64,000 nucleotides of DNA from JAGTVG01 sp942491935. GTDB taxonomy: Bacteria > Bacteroidota > Bacteroidia > Cytophagales > Cyclobacteriaceae. The stretch spans positions 1-64,000 of the forward strand of contig CALOCZ010000015.1 of the NCBI GenBank assembly GCA_942491935.1, given 5' to 3'. A program made the translations under genes and the position numbers. Below, piece by piece: positions 47,086-56,331 of this stretch; within the stretch, counting starts at the first letter, position 1, and every line of letters starts with the position of its first letter. The notes under the pieces were generated by a model. The model saw only the letters and a program-made list of their open reading frames with translations, was not told the origin of the DNA and ran no database searches.

Positions 47086-49443
47086 TTAAAAATGATCATG
47101 TTCGGTTCTTCTAATAATTTCATTCTGCAAATCTTCACCAAGGTCATTGAAATAATCACTGTATCCTGCTACCCTTACTATAAGATCTTTGTATTTTTCA
47201 GGATGTTTCTGAGCATCCCTTAATGTATCAGCCTTTACCACATTAAATTGTATATGATGCCCCTTCATTTTGAAGTAACTGCGTACTAAAGATCCTAATT
47301 TTATAATAGAGTCTTCATTGTTAAAGAATGAAGGAGCAAATTTTTGATTTAACAAAGTGCCACCGGTTTTTATATGATCAATTTTCGTGGCGGATTTCAA
47401 AACCGCTGTAGGACCATTCACATCTACACCCTGGAAAGGTGAAATTCCTTCTGACAATGGCTGACCTGCTTTGCGACCATCCGGCGTAGCTCCAACAACA
47501 CTTCCAAAATAAACGTGGCTGGTTGTGGGCAACATGTTTATCCTATATGTGCCACCTCTATGCGTAGTTCTTCCATCTACAGCATCAAAAAATGCCTCGA
47601 ATATCTTGGCAGCTATATTGTCCGCCCTGTCATCATCATTGCCATATTTTGGAGAGTTATACATTAGTTCATACTGCAAGTTCTCCTTATTACTGAAATT
47701 ATCTTCAATTGCATTTAGCAATTCAGAAAAAGAGACTTTTCGTTCTATAAATATCTGGTGATTAATAGCAGCAAGTGCATCAGTGACACTCCCCAGGCCC
47801 ACTCCCTGTATATAACTTGTATTATATCTTGCCCCGCCATCATTATAATCCTTCCCATTTTTTATGCAGTCTTCAATTAATAGAGATAAAAATGGAACTG
47901 GAACATTCTCTGAAAATATTTTTTCAATAGTATTATTCCCTTCAATTTTGATATCTATGAAATAGTCAAGTTGCTTTCTGAAAGCATTAAATAATTCATC
48001 AAAGGATTTGAACACATCCGGATATCCGGTCTTAAGGCCAACCTGCTTCTTCAATCCTGGATCCCAGCCATTATGCAATGTCAATTCAAGAATCTTGGTC
48101 AAGTTAAAATATCCCGTCAGGAAATAGCACTCAGTGCCAAAAGCTCCGGATTCCACGCAGCCACTTGCTCCACCATTCCTGGCATCTATTATATCTTTTC
48201 CATGCCTGAGCAATTCTGGCACAATTGCATCTGTATTAAATATTGAAGGCTGACCAAAACCAGTTTTTACTATTTTAATAGCCCTCTGCAGGAACTTATC
48301 AGGATTTTCATGGCTGACCTGCACCATAGAACTCGGCTGTAGCAGTCGCATCTCCTCAATTACATCGAGTATAATATAGCTTAATTCATTCACAGCATCC
48401 TTCCCCTCAGGTGTTAAGCCCCCCAGATTAATAAGACAAAAATCAGTATAGGTATTGCTTTCAAGAGCCGTGACTCCCACTTTTGGTGGTGCAGGATGAT
48501 TGTTGAATTTTATCCAGAAAGCCTGCAAAAGTTCTCTGGCTTTTTCTTCATTTATTCTTCCTGTTTCGATATCGGCCATGTAAAATGGATATAAATGCTG
48601 ATCCAATCTTCCGGGATTAAAAGAATCCCATGGATTAACTTCCGTGATAACGCCAAGATGCAAAAACCAATAATGTTGTAAGGCTTCATGAAAGGTTTCA
48701 GGTGCCTCAAAGGGCACCTTTCCGCAAATCCTGGAAAGTTCCAGTATTTCAGCTTTCTTGGTTTCATCATCGATTTGTGAAGCCTTGGATTTAAGCATTT
48801 TACTAATCCTCCTAGCATACATAACCATGGCTTCTGCGGCAATCCTCATGCCTTCCAATTGCTCCAGCTTTGCATTTGAATTTGCATCCTGTCCGAACGA
48901 TGATCGAATCTCTTCGATCTCATGGATGTATTGCTTCAATCCAGTTTTAAAACCTTTAATACCCAAAGCGGTATGTCCAGGTGCCCTTTGTTCCTGGAAT
49001 TCAGTAAATATTCCACTTTGATATGCACTTTTCCATTGCGGCGTCATCGAATTCATTATGCGCTCCCTGTTGCTTTTGCCATTCCAGAATGGGATTATGA
49101 TATCCTGATATGCCTTTTTTACACCTTTATTCACTTTAAAAGATACTTTTGGTCTCGAATCCAGGATCTCAAGATCTTCTATGCTGTGAAGACAGATTTC
49201 AGGATAGGTCGGTGTAATTTTAGGACCGGGTCCTCGTTCACCTGTTATCAATTCTTCCTCATCAAAAAATAATTCCTTATTAGCCAATATATGTTGAAAA
49301 GCTCTGGCACGAAGAACCGGTGTTGATAATCCTTGGGCTTCTTTACCTTTATAAAATGATGTAATCAACAAGGCTCTTTCAGCAGTTAATGATTCAACAG
49401 CGTTAAGACTTTTTTCTCTCAGAGATTTGATTCTGTCATTCAT
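47086..49443 (-). CDS. Glycyl radical enzyme, HypD-like (trans-4-hydroxy-L-proline dehydratase type)
   Basis: This is a 785-residue oxygen-sensitive radical enzyme. The glycyl radical motif is RVAGYSDYF (Gly760) and the active-site thiyl motif is SGCVES (Cys429, Glu431). QRAPGHT and TEVNPWDSFNPGRLDQH match the substrate residues of hydroxyproline dehydratase, with Asp where glycerol/propanediol dehydratases have a His-Ser pair. GGARYNTSYIQGVGLG and KIDHIKTGGTLLNQKFAPS are also as in HypD. HypD turns trans-4-hydroxyproline into pyrroline-5-carboxylate. The fucose neighbours would instead suggest propanediol, a fucose product, so specificity is open. Its activase gene is 9 bases upstream. Confidence 0.88.
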   Translation of the reverse strand: MNDRIKSLREKSLNAVESLTAERALLITSFYKGKEAQGLSTPVLRARAFQHILANKELFFDEEELITGERGPGPKITPTYPEICLHSIEDLEILDSRPKVSFKVNKGVKKAYQDIIIPFWNGKSNRERIMNSMTPQWKSAYQSGIFTEFQEQRAPGHTALGIKGFKTGLKQYIHEIEEIRSSFGQDANSNAKLEQLEGMRIAAEAMVMYARRISKMLKSKASQIDDETKKAEILELSRICGKVPFEAPETFHEALQHYWFLHLGVITEVNPWDSFNPGRLDQHLYPFYMADIETGRINEEKARELLQAFWIKFNNHPAPPKVGVTALESNTYTDFCLINLGGLTPEGKDAVNELSYIILDVIEEMRLLQPSSMVQVSHENPDKFLQRAIKIVKTGFGQPSIFNTDAIVPELLRHGKDIIDARNGGASGCVESGAFGTECYFLTGYFNLTKILELTLHNGWDPGLKKQVGLKTGYPDVFKSFDELFNAFRKQLDYFIDIKIEGNNTIEKIFSENVPVPFLSLLIEDCIKNGKDYNDGGARYNTSYIQGVGLGSVTDALAAINHQIFIERKVSFSELLNAIEDNFSNKENLQYELMYNSPKYGNDDDRADNIAAKIFEAFFDAVDGRTTHRGGTYRINMLPTTSHVYFGSVVGATPDGRKAGQPLSEGISPFQGVDVNGPTAVLKSATKIDHIKTGGTLLNQKFAPSFFNNEDSIIKLGSLVRSYFKMKGHHIQFNVVKADTLRDAQKHPEKYKDLIVRVAGYSDYFNDLGEDLQNEIIRRTEHDHF

Positions 49444-49452
49444 GATCTTTGT

Positions 49453-50250
49453 TTATCCTCCTATTTTGGTTTTAAATCCTGCCCGCTTAAAAATATCCGA
49501 ATATTCTTCAACCATTTCAGCAGGTGGTTCATTATAAGAATTTTCTACCCCAATATTGAATTTACCATATTTAGCACATCCTATTTTATGGTATGGCAAT
49601 AAGTGAACTTCATTAAAATTATCGCAAATTCGGTTTGACAAATATTCCTTTAGCTCATTAATGTAGTTTCTTTCCGCATTTATTTTTGGAATAACCGGAA
49701 TTCTAGCAGTCACATTGTATCCTGAATCAATCAACCAATTAAAATTTCTCAAAATAATGTCATTTTTAACACCAGCATACTTTTTATGCTTTGTATTGTC
49801 AAGATGCTTGATGTCAAACAGGAACAGGTCAACAATAGGTGCAATATTCCTGATAACCTCTTCTTCAGCATATCCACTCGTATCAAGTGCTGTATGAATT
49901 TCTTCAGATTGGCACTCCTTCAAAAATTTCATCAGGAATTGGTATTGCGCAAGTGGCTCCCCTCCCGAGCATGTGATTCCGCCATCGGACTCTAGGTAAA
50001 ATATTTTATCCTTTAAAACTTCCCTTAAAAGTTCTTCGGATGTATAATAACTTCCTATGGTTTTTTGCGAAACAAATTCCATTTCGCCAATTTTATCCAC
50101 ATGTTAGTATTCTTGTGGCTCTCCATCCCGACTCTCAGGATTATGACACCATGGGCAAATCAAAGGACATCCTTTAAAAAAAAGTGTAGTTCTGATTCCC
50201 GGACCATCGTGTATTGCAAATCTTTTAATATCGAATATGAGTGCATTCAT
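49453..50250 (-). CDS. Glycyl-radical enzyme activating protein, interrupted by an in-frame stop
   Basis: This radical SAM activase installs the glycyl radical on the downstream enzyme. From ATG 50250 the frame reads MNALIFDIKRFAIHDGPGIR with the cluster motif CPLICPWC (Cys28, Cys32, Cys35) and then meets TAA at codon 49 (50104-50106). The same frame continues without shift through GITCSGGEPLAQYQFL and LFDIKHLDNTKHKKY to the end. Restarting after the stop would lose the iron-sulfur motif, so a protein made that way could not work. No ferredoxin-like insert is present. The stop is either a base error or a real nonsense mutation. Confidence 0.87.
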
Positions 50251-50472
50251 TTATATAATAAAAATTAATATTGTGGAAGATCTAAAGGTGGAGGGAACCT
50301 ATAGATAGAAGATCCAGCACTCGTATAATCTTTTACCAAGCATGGTTAATCGAAACCTGTAATAATGCGGAATTGCCATTTAGTTAACAATGTACATATC
50401 AAATATAGAAAGTTCCAGGCAATTTTAAAATAGGTGGAAAGGAGAGAGCAGGCTTTAATACGAAAAAAAAAT

Positions 50473-51189
50473 TCAATTGAAAATACTACTTGTTTGTGTA
50501 CTGTCTTTTTTCAACCTTGCTATTCTATTGTTTTCAATTTCCATCAGTCTTTTTTTGTAACTTTTTAACTGATCAATATATACATAATTAGCTGATATTG
50601 TGTCAAATGACAAGTACTTATTCGAGTAATCATTCACGCCATATGTAGATACAATAATATGCCTGTCCCATGCGATCTCATATTCAAATGGTTCATTTTT
50701 CGACATATTGAATGCCTTTATTTTCTGCAATGATTTATCTGTCGCAAAAACCCTTTTTCCTTTCGTATACTTGGTGTTTAAGATTCCCAGACCCAATGAA
50801 TCCATTAGGTGCGCTTCAATACTATGGTCAAGATGATACCTGATCTTAACCAGTCGTTCATCAAGAAAATATAGCATTAGAAGTTTTACATCAGCGTCCC
50901 CAATCCTTAATTGCGGATGTTCCTTATAATAAAACTTTAACCTGTCATCATAAAATTCACCAAAAAAATCAAATTGATCTAATTCGAATTGATCGATTGT
51001 ATGCCAAAGCCTGTAGTCTTGTTTAGTACCTGGAATTGGAGATAAAAGGTCTTCCTCTGAAAAAGGTTCACTTTTAATAATTGAATTTTTATTTATAACA
51101 TCCTGCCTATTATTGCAACCCATGAGGATAAACACACCCAAAAAAAATGGGAATATATGAGAGTAATGGAACCTAATTTCTCCTAGCAT
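50473..51189 (-). CDS. Lipoprotein of unknown function
   Basis: From ATG 51189 this is a 238-residue protein with a lipobox (GVFILMGCNN). The mature part has repeated aromatic and charged strands (RLWHTIDQFELDQFDFFGEF, DRLKFYYKEHPQLRIGDADV, ERLVKIRYHLDHSIEAHLMDS) that suggest a beta-sheet domain. I recognise no family. An ATG 18 codons upstream (51243) puts a Cys-rich stretch before the signal and is less likely. It stands alone between the activase gene and the divergent molybdate operon. Confidence 0.65.
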   Translation of the reverse strand: MLGEIRFHYSHIFPFFLGVFILMGCNNRQDVINKNSIIKSEPFSEEDLLSPIPGTKQDYRLWHTIDQFELDQFDFFGEFYDDRLKFYYKEHPQLRIGDADVKLLMLYFLDERLVKIRYHLDHSIEAHLMDSLGLGILNTKYTKGKRVFATDKSLQKIKAFNMSKNEPFEYEIAWDRHIIVSTYGVNDYSNKYLSFDTISANYVYIDQLKSYKKRLMEIENNRIARLKKDSTQTSSIFN

Positions 51190-51417
51190 ATATAAAAGTT
51201 TGTTGTGTTTACCCAAATATACCTTATGACAGCCGCAATTCACACAAATCTATAATTCATACATTTGAAAGATTAAGATTTGCTCATTTTAGATTATCAA
51301 CAATACGCAAAACTGTCAATAGTGAATTGCCTAATCATTGCTATCTTTCTAAAATATTTTGGTTTTATCCTGATCGTAAATATTCTTCTGTATATTGGCA
51401 TTTTTAAGACCTATCTG

Positions 51418-52248
51418 ATGTTTAATATATTGAGTAAAATACTGAATCCGGAAGGGTATCACGTAATAAAGAAGAAGAAATCTTTTTTCAATGCTTGGTA
51501 TTTTATTCCCTTATTGGTCCTTGGATTAAGCTTTTGCAATACAAAAAATACCAACAGATTAACAATTGCTGCTGCAGCTAATGTACAATTTGCATTGGAT
51601 ACGCTTGCAGATTTATTTGAACAGGAAACAGGTATCCCGACAAATATAATTACAGGATCATCAGGAAAACTCACCGCTCAGATTTTACAGGGTGCTCCAT
51701 ATGATGTTTTTTTGTCAGCTGACATGAAATACCCTGAACAGATATACAAAAGCGGCAAAGCCCTGAAAGCACCGGTAGTATATGCTCATGGTTCACTTAT
51801 ATTATGGACCCTTAAAGATGGCATTCAACCTGATATTGGTATATTGACTTCCAATAAAATCAGCCGGATTGCTATTGCCAATCCAAAAACAGCGCCTTAC
51901 GGAGTTGCTTCCATGGAATTTTTGAAAGGGATGAACCTTTATAAAAAAGTAGAGGATAAACTGATTTTTGGAGAGAGTATTTCTCAAGTAAATCAGTTTA
52001 TTACCTCCAGGTCAGTCGATATTGGATTTTCAGCAGAATCAGTAGTTCTGTCTTCCGGATTATCCGACACAGGGCATTGGGTCAGGCTGGATAATACAAA
52101 GTACCCTCCTTTGAAGCAAGGAGTGGTAATTATCAATAGAGAAAATGGCAAAACAATTGAAGCGGAAGAATTTTTTTCATTTCTTTTGTCAGGACAAGCA
52201 AAAAATATTTTGTCTGAATTTGGTTATAAGACCCAATTTCCAGAATGA
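51418..52248 (+). CDS. modA: Molybdate ABC transporter substrate-binding lipoprotein
   Basis: This binds molybdate (or tungstate) in the periplasm for ABC import. From ATG 51418 it has a lipobox (LGLSFCNTKN) and then the ModA core: LTIAAAANVQFALDTLADLFE, ITGSSGKLTAQILQGAPYDVFLSADMKYPEQ, IANPKTAPYGVASMEFL and KYPPLKQGVVIINREN. Length is ~276 residues. An upstream TTG at 51280 would place two extra hydrophobic stretches before the lipobox. The TGA overlaps the ATG of the next gene (ATGA), and the series modA, di-Mop, modB, modC is all overlapping. Confidence 0.94.
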   Translation: MFNILSKILNPEGYHVIKKKKSFFNAWYFIPLLVLGLSFCNTKNTNRLTIAAAANVQFALDTLADLFEQETGIPTNIITGSSGKLTAQILQGAPYDVFLSADMKYPEQIYKSGKALKAPVVYAHGSLILWTLKDGIQPDIGILTSNKISRIAIANPKTAPYGVASMEFLKGMNLYKKVEDKLIFGESISQVNQFITSRSVDIGFSAESVVLSSGLSDTGHWVRLDNTKYPPLKQGVVIINRENGKTIEAEEFFSFLLSGQAKNILSEFGYKTQFPE

Positions 52249-52646
52249 ATAACTTAAAAGGTAAAATCACAAGTATTAAGTCGCATGAAAATCTATCCAT
52301 TGTAAAGATTGGTATAGGTGAATATTACTTCACTACGGTTGTTATTGAAACTCCTGAAACGGTTGATTATCTAAAGATCGATAATGAAATAAGGGTTCTG
52401 TTTAAAGAAACAGAAGTTCTTATATGCCTTAAACCTTGTCCGAAAATAAGTCTGCAAAATCGTATTGAATGTAAAATCCACAAAATTTCAAAAGGAAAAC
52501 TTCTAAGCCAGATCAATATGCAATCAAGTATTGGCGACATAAGCTCAATAATTACAACCAATGCTGTTGAACAATTGAAATTAAAAGTTAATGATGAGGT
52601 TATAGCTATGATCAAAACAAACGAAATAATGTTACAACATGATTGA
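52245..52646 (+). CDS. Di-Mop (tandem TOBE) molybdate-binding protein
   Basis: This is a 133-residue protein made of two TOBE/Mop repeats: residues ~1-65 (LKGKITSIKSHENLSIVKI, TPETVDYLKIDNEIRVLFKETEV) and ~70-133 (NRIECKIHKISKGKLLSQI, NAVEQLKLKVNDEVIAMIKTNEI). Mop domains form oligomers that bind molybdate or tungstate oxyanions and may serve as storage or delivery. It overlaps modA by four bases and modB by eight. A separate di-Mop gene between modA and modB is unusual; ModC carries its own C-terminal TOBE region. Confidence 0.85.
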   Translation: MNNLKGKITSIKSHENLSIVKIGIGEYYFTTVVIETPETVDYLKIDNEIRVLFKETEVLICLKPCPKISLQNRIECKIHKISKGKLLSQINMQSSIGDISSIITTNAVEQLKLKVNDEVIAMIKTNEIMLQHD

Positions 52647-53311
52647 ATGGGGCCCGATCATACTGTCTTTAAAGCTGGCTGGCATTACGACATTATTATT
52701 GCTGGTAATTGCTATTCCTCTCAGTTACTGGCTTTCATATACTAAATCTCTCGCCAAACCAGTCATAGAAACGCTTGTTAGCATGCCTGGTATTACCCCC
52801 AACGGTATTGGGATTTTATTTACTGATTGCTTTCAGCCCTGCAAATGCGTTTGGGGAATTTCTTAATGAATACTTCAATCTTCAATTGGTCTTTTCTTTT
52901 GAAGGGTTGATTATTGCCTCATTGATTTACAGTTTGCCTTTTATGGTCCACCCTATTCAATCAGGATTAAACAGTATTCCTGAAAGTTATTCAGAGGCAT
53001 CATTTGTAATGGGAAAATCAAGGACAACAACCTTATTCAAGGTTCTATTGCCAAATATCAGATCCTCTCTCCTAACAGGCATCGTGTTAACTTTCGCCCA
53101 CACAATTGGAGAATTTGGTGTTGTATTAATGATTGGGGGTAATATTCCGGACAAAACCAGAGTTGCCTCCATAGCCATTTATGATGAAGTAGAATCCTTA
53201 AATTACTCAACTGCAAACGTTTATTCAATAATCCTATTTAGCATAACCTTTATCATATTACTAACAGTATATATCACAAATGGCAGGTATATGAAACGAA
53301 TCTGGAAATGA
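52639..53311 (+). CDS. modB: Molybdate ABC transporter permease, one frameshift
   Basis: This is an inner-membrane permease of ~223 residues with five to six TM helices. It begins MIEWGPIILSLKLAGITTLLL and reads to SMP, where the frame breaks near 52788. The other frame continues VLPPTVLGFYLLIAFSPA and on to the EAA-type coupling loop EASFVMGKSRTTTLFKVLLPNI, followed by FAHTIGEFGVVLMIGGNIP, which is diagnostic for ModB. The stop overlaps the modC start. The lesion is one extra or two missing bases in CCTGGTATTACCCCC. Confidence 0.92.
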
Positions 53312-54186
53312 TAATACTGAAATTTAAAAAGGTTTTAGATGCCATTGATGGCAAAATGAAATTAGATGTATCTCTGAATATTTCTGCAAATTCCCTGATT
53401 ACTATTTTTGGCGAATCCGGTGCTGGAAAAACCTCCATTCTAAGGATGATATCCGGACTGATGGTTCCTGATGATGGATATATTGAAGCAAATGGGAAAA
53501 CCTGGCTTGATACCTCCAGGGGCATTAATCTCAAGACCCAAAATCGCAAGATCGGTTATGTATTTCAAGACTATGCACTGTTCCCGAACATGACTGTAAA
53601 AGAGAATTTATGGTATGCCCTTGAAAACAGGCAAGATCCTATGATAATTACTGAATTACTGGATATTATAGAATTAGAGAACCTCAAGAATAGGAAATCA
53701 GGAACTCTATCAGGTGGGCAGAAACAGCGTGTATCCTTAGCCCGCGCATTGGTAGGGCAGCCCGATATCCTGTTGCTGGATGAACCTTTGTCGGCACTGG
53801 ATGAAGGAATAAGATCAAAATTACAGGATTACATCCTTAGAGTTCATGAGAAATACAATTTAACTACCATCCTGGTCAGCCATGACCTACCTGAAATATT
53901 TAAACTTTCAGACCGGATATATTTATTGAATAAGGGGAAAATTGAAAGATCAGGCACGCCATCCGAAGTTTTTTTAAGTAATAATATAAGTGGCAAATAT
54001 CGCTTTACCGGCACAATTATTGAAAAAACCAAAAATGATGTTGTGTTTGTGATCGGAGTTCTTGTTGGGAACAATCTAATTAAAGTAATTGCTACTGAGG
54101 ATGAGGGAGATTCCCTGAATATTGGCGATAAGGTAATGGTTGTATCGAAAGCCTTCAATCCTCTTATCTTGAAACTGAAAAATTAA
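53308..54186 (+). CDS. modC: Molybdate ABC transporter ATP-binding protein
   Basis: This is a 292-residue ATPase that powers ModB. Walker A is GESGAGKTS, the signature LSGGQKQRVSLARAL, Walker B LLLDEPLSALDE, and the switch His lies in LVSHDLPEIFKL. Residues ~230-290 form a short TOBE-like tail (YRFTGTIIEKTKNDVVFV, KVIATEDEGDSLNIGDKVMVVSK). It starts inside the modB stop (ATGA). It is the last gene of the operon; no molybdenum cofactor genes follow. Confidence 0.93.
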   Translation: MIILKFKKVLDAIDGKMKLDVSLNISANSLITIFGESGAGKTSILRMISGLMVPDDGYIEANGKTWLDTSRGINLKTQNRKIGYVFQDYALFPNMTVKENLWYALENRQDPMIITELLDIIELENLKNRKSGTLSGGQKQRVSLARALVGQPDILLLDEPLSALDEGIRSKLQDYILRVHEKYNLTTILVSHDLPEIFKLSDRIYLLNKGKIERSGTPSEVFLSNNISGKYRFTGTIIEKTKNDVVFVIGVLVGNNLIKVIATEDEGDSLNIGDKVMVVSKAFNPLILKLKN

Positions 54187-54393
54187 AAATATCATATGAT
54201 TATTTAAAAAAGCAGTGAAATTTGTTTTTCTATTTGCTTATTATTTCATAATTCTTACTTTCATGTATTATTACTGTAAAGCAGATTTCTCTTCTATTGT
54301 ATTGAGTAACAATTTAATATATTAATTATTTTTAATTCGAAATGGAGTCAACCTCTTCCTGTTTTAATTTAAGAAATTTTAAAAAGACTTTCC

Positions 54394-55536
54394 ATGTTTA
54401 AGAATTTCATTTACACCTTAATTAGTCTTGTGTTAATATCACAATCAGTAATTAGCCAACCCTTTGAATTTATTTATGTAGGCACCTTTTCGGGAGACAT
54501 TGAAAAAGGAATATATGTATATGAGTTTGACCGAAGACAAAGTAGCCTATCATTGGTTCAGATACTTGGAGGTATGGAAAGCCCAACTTATATTGAAATA
54601 CATCCCAATGGAAAGTTTTTATACTCCGTCAACCGGAATTCAATAAATGAAAATAAAGATTGGGGGTCTGTCAGTTCCTATTCAATTGATGCCACTACTG
54701 GATACCTGACCCATATTAACGACCAGCCGTCTTATGGCAATGCCCCTTGTCATATTTCAATAGATTCTGAAGGAAGACTGCTCTTTATAGCCAATTATGG
54801 TACAGGAAGTATTGCTGCATATCCAATTGAAGAAAACGGATCCCTTGCCCCTGCCTCAAAATTCATCCAACATACTGGTTCCAGTGTAAGTGGGGAAAGG
54901 CAACAGGGTCCCCATGCCCATTCAACGATGGTCTCACCCAATGATGATTTCCTTTATGCTGCTGACCTCGGTATCGATAAAGTCAAAACATACAGGATCG
55001 ATTATAAGAATAAGAGCATGGAACCCGTTCCTGATTCCGATGGAATTGCCGATCCGGGTTCCGGGCCCCGACACATTATCATCTCTGCAAATCAGGAATT
55101 CCTTTATTTGTTGGAGGAAATGGGACATCAGGTGGCCGTGTTTCGTATAAATAAGGAAAATGGAGCACTACATCCTGTTCAAACCATATCTACTCTTCCT
55201 GAAAATTATAAAGAAACCAACTTCTGTGCGGATATTCATATCGATCCATCCGGAAAATATCTTTATGCTTCCAACCGGGGCCATAACAGTCTTGCCATTT
55301 ATGGTATTAATAAAAAAACAGGCAAGTTATCACTGATTGATATCGAATCAGTCCAGGGTGACTGGCCCCGGAATTTCCTGATCGACCCCAGAGGCGAATA
55401 TCTGTTCGTTGCCAACAGAAGAAGCAATAATGTGATTGTTTTTAAAAGAGATAACTCAAGCGGGAAATTAACTTCTGCAGGAATTGAAGTGCAAGTTCCT
55501 GAACCAGTCTGTATAAAAATACTTGAAATTAAATAA
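54394..55536 (+). CDS. Exported lactonase, seven-bladed propeller (Pgl/YbhE family)
   Basis: This is a 380-residue protein with a signal peptide (ending SVISQ). Blades recur with the pattern YVGTFSGDIEKGIYVY, PSYGNAPCHISIDSEGRLLFIANYGTG, GPHAHSTMVSPNDDFLYAADLG, GPRHIIISANQEFLYLLEE and HIDPSGKYLYASNRGHNS, matching the lactonase family of YbhE-type 6-phosphogluconolactonases. The export signal argues against a role in the pentose phosphate pathway, where the pgl product at 13764-14471 already serves. Substrate unknown. It is a single gene. Confidence 0.9.
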   Translation: MFKNFIYTLISLVLISQSVISQPFEFIYVGTFSGDIEKGIYVYEFDRRQSSLSLVQILGGMESPTYIEIHPNGKFLYSVNRNSINENKDWGSVSSYSIDATTGYLTHINDQPSYGNAPCHISIDSEGRLLFIANYGTGSIAAYPIEENGSLAPASKFIQHTGSSVSGERQQGPHAHSTMVSPNDDFLYAADLGIDKVKTYRIDYKNKSMEPVPDSDGIADPGSGPRHIIISANQEFLYLLEEMGHQVAVFRINKENGALHPVQTISTLPENYKETNFCADIHIDPSGKYLYASNRGHNSLAIYGINKKTGKLSLIDIESVQGDWPRNFLIDPRGEYLFVANRRSNNVIVFKRDNSSGKLTSAGIEVQVPEPVCIKILEIK

Positions 55537-55544
55537 GTAGTAGA

Positions 55545-55646
55545 TTAAAATTTCGGGATTTCATGAATCCATGTATGAAGTTTCTTAATCATCACTCTTG
55601 GCAAGCAAATTCCCAAATATGTAAGAGCCTCCCACCAGTATTTCAT
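55545..55646 (-). CDS. Possible small protein (33 residues)
   Basis: A short frame begins MKYWWEALTYLGICLPR and ends HTWIHEIPKF. It looks protein-like (amphipathic, four aromatic residues, basic centre), and AAAGGA lies ~13 bases upstream. There is no known family match. It could equally be a remnant of a longer gene. Low confidence. Confidence 0.3.
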   Translation of the reverse strand: MKYWWEALTYLGICLPRVMIKKLHTWIHEIPKF

Positions 55647-55775
55647 CCATTTATAAAATCCTTTAATACATTAAATAAACAAACATTTCAGGTGTAAGTA
55701 TGGGTGTTGATTTACAGTTTTTGGTACCTTTTTTGGGCTTATATTTATCTTAATATTAGCACCTAAAAAGATAAT

Positions 55776-56103
55776 ATGAGACAAAAAGATCCAAAAAAAA
55801 TCAAAGTCTTTATACAAAAAGACAAGCCTGATGCACAAGGAAAGGCTCCCTTGTTTTTGAAGTTCATGATTAAGGGTGAAGTTGGTAAAGTAACTTTTAC
55901 GAAAGTGAAAGTATACCCTGAAAGTTGGGATCAAAAACTTCAGATAGTGTTACCGAGTGGTAAATATGAAAATGGTGAAGCAAATAAGCTTAACGAATTA
56001 ATCTCATTTATATATAAAAAGAATTTTCGCAAAGATGCATTTAATGAATCTGAAGGCAGGGATGAGCTAACTAAAGAATGGGTAAGCTTTAAAGATGTGG
56101 ACT
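55776..56103 (+). pseudogene. Tyrosine recombinase, Arm DNA-binding domain only (truncated)
   Basis: About 109 codons, MRQKDPKKIKVFIQKDKPD onward, match the N-terminal Arm DNA-binding domain of Bacteroidota tyrosine recombinases (KGKAPLF-like strand, VTFTKVKVYPESWDQKLQ). The normal protein has ~400 residues with core-binding and catalytic domains. Here homology ends where the IS relic begins (~56104) and only ~12 IS-derived codons follow before a stop. The gene was therefore cut by an IS insertion followed by loss of its 3' part. It marks the edge of the accessory region. Confidence 0.75.
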
Positions 56104-56303
56104 TGCAACAAAAAACTGGACAATTTATTAAGCACATTTGATATAATTAAAATTTCCATATTGCTCAGGAGTTAGATAGTCCAGGTATCCATGTTTTCTT
56201 TTTCGGTTGTACCAGATTTCTATGAACTCAAAAAGGGCTGTTTTTGCCTGCAGAATACTGTAAAAATCAGTATGTCTGACCAATTCTGATTTAAGAGATT
56301 TCA
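56104..56303. mobile_element. Relic of an IS3-family element (transposase 3' end)
   Basis: About 200 bases are nearly identical to 57173-57363 of the complete IS nearby, with a handful of mismatches and indels. They cover the element end (ACTGGACA) and the last ~55 codons of orfB, on the minus strand. The inner part and other end are missing. Confidence 0.88.
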
Positions 56304-56331
56304 TTATAATTCTTATGGGCAGGAAAATTTT

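Noticed and set aside
50104..50106. Recoded stop codon (readthrough) in the activase gene
   Set aside because: No recoding signal is visible, and other genes here are broken too, so an error or nonsense mutation is simpler.
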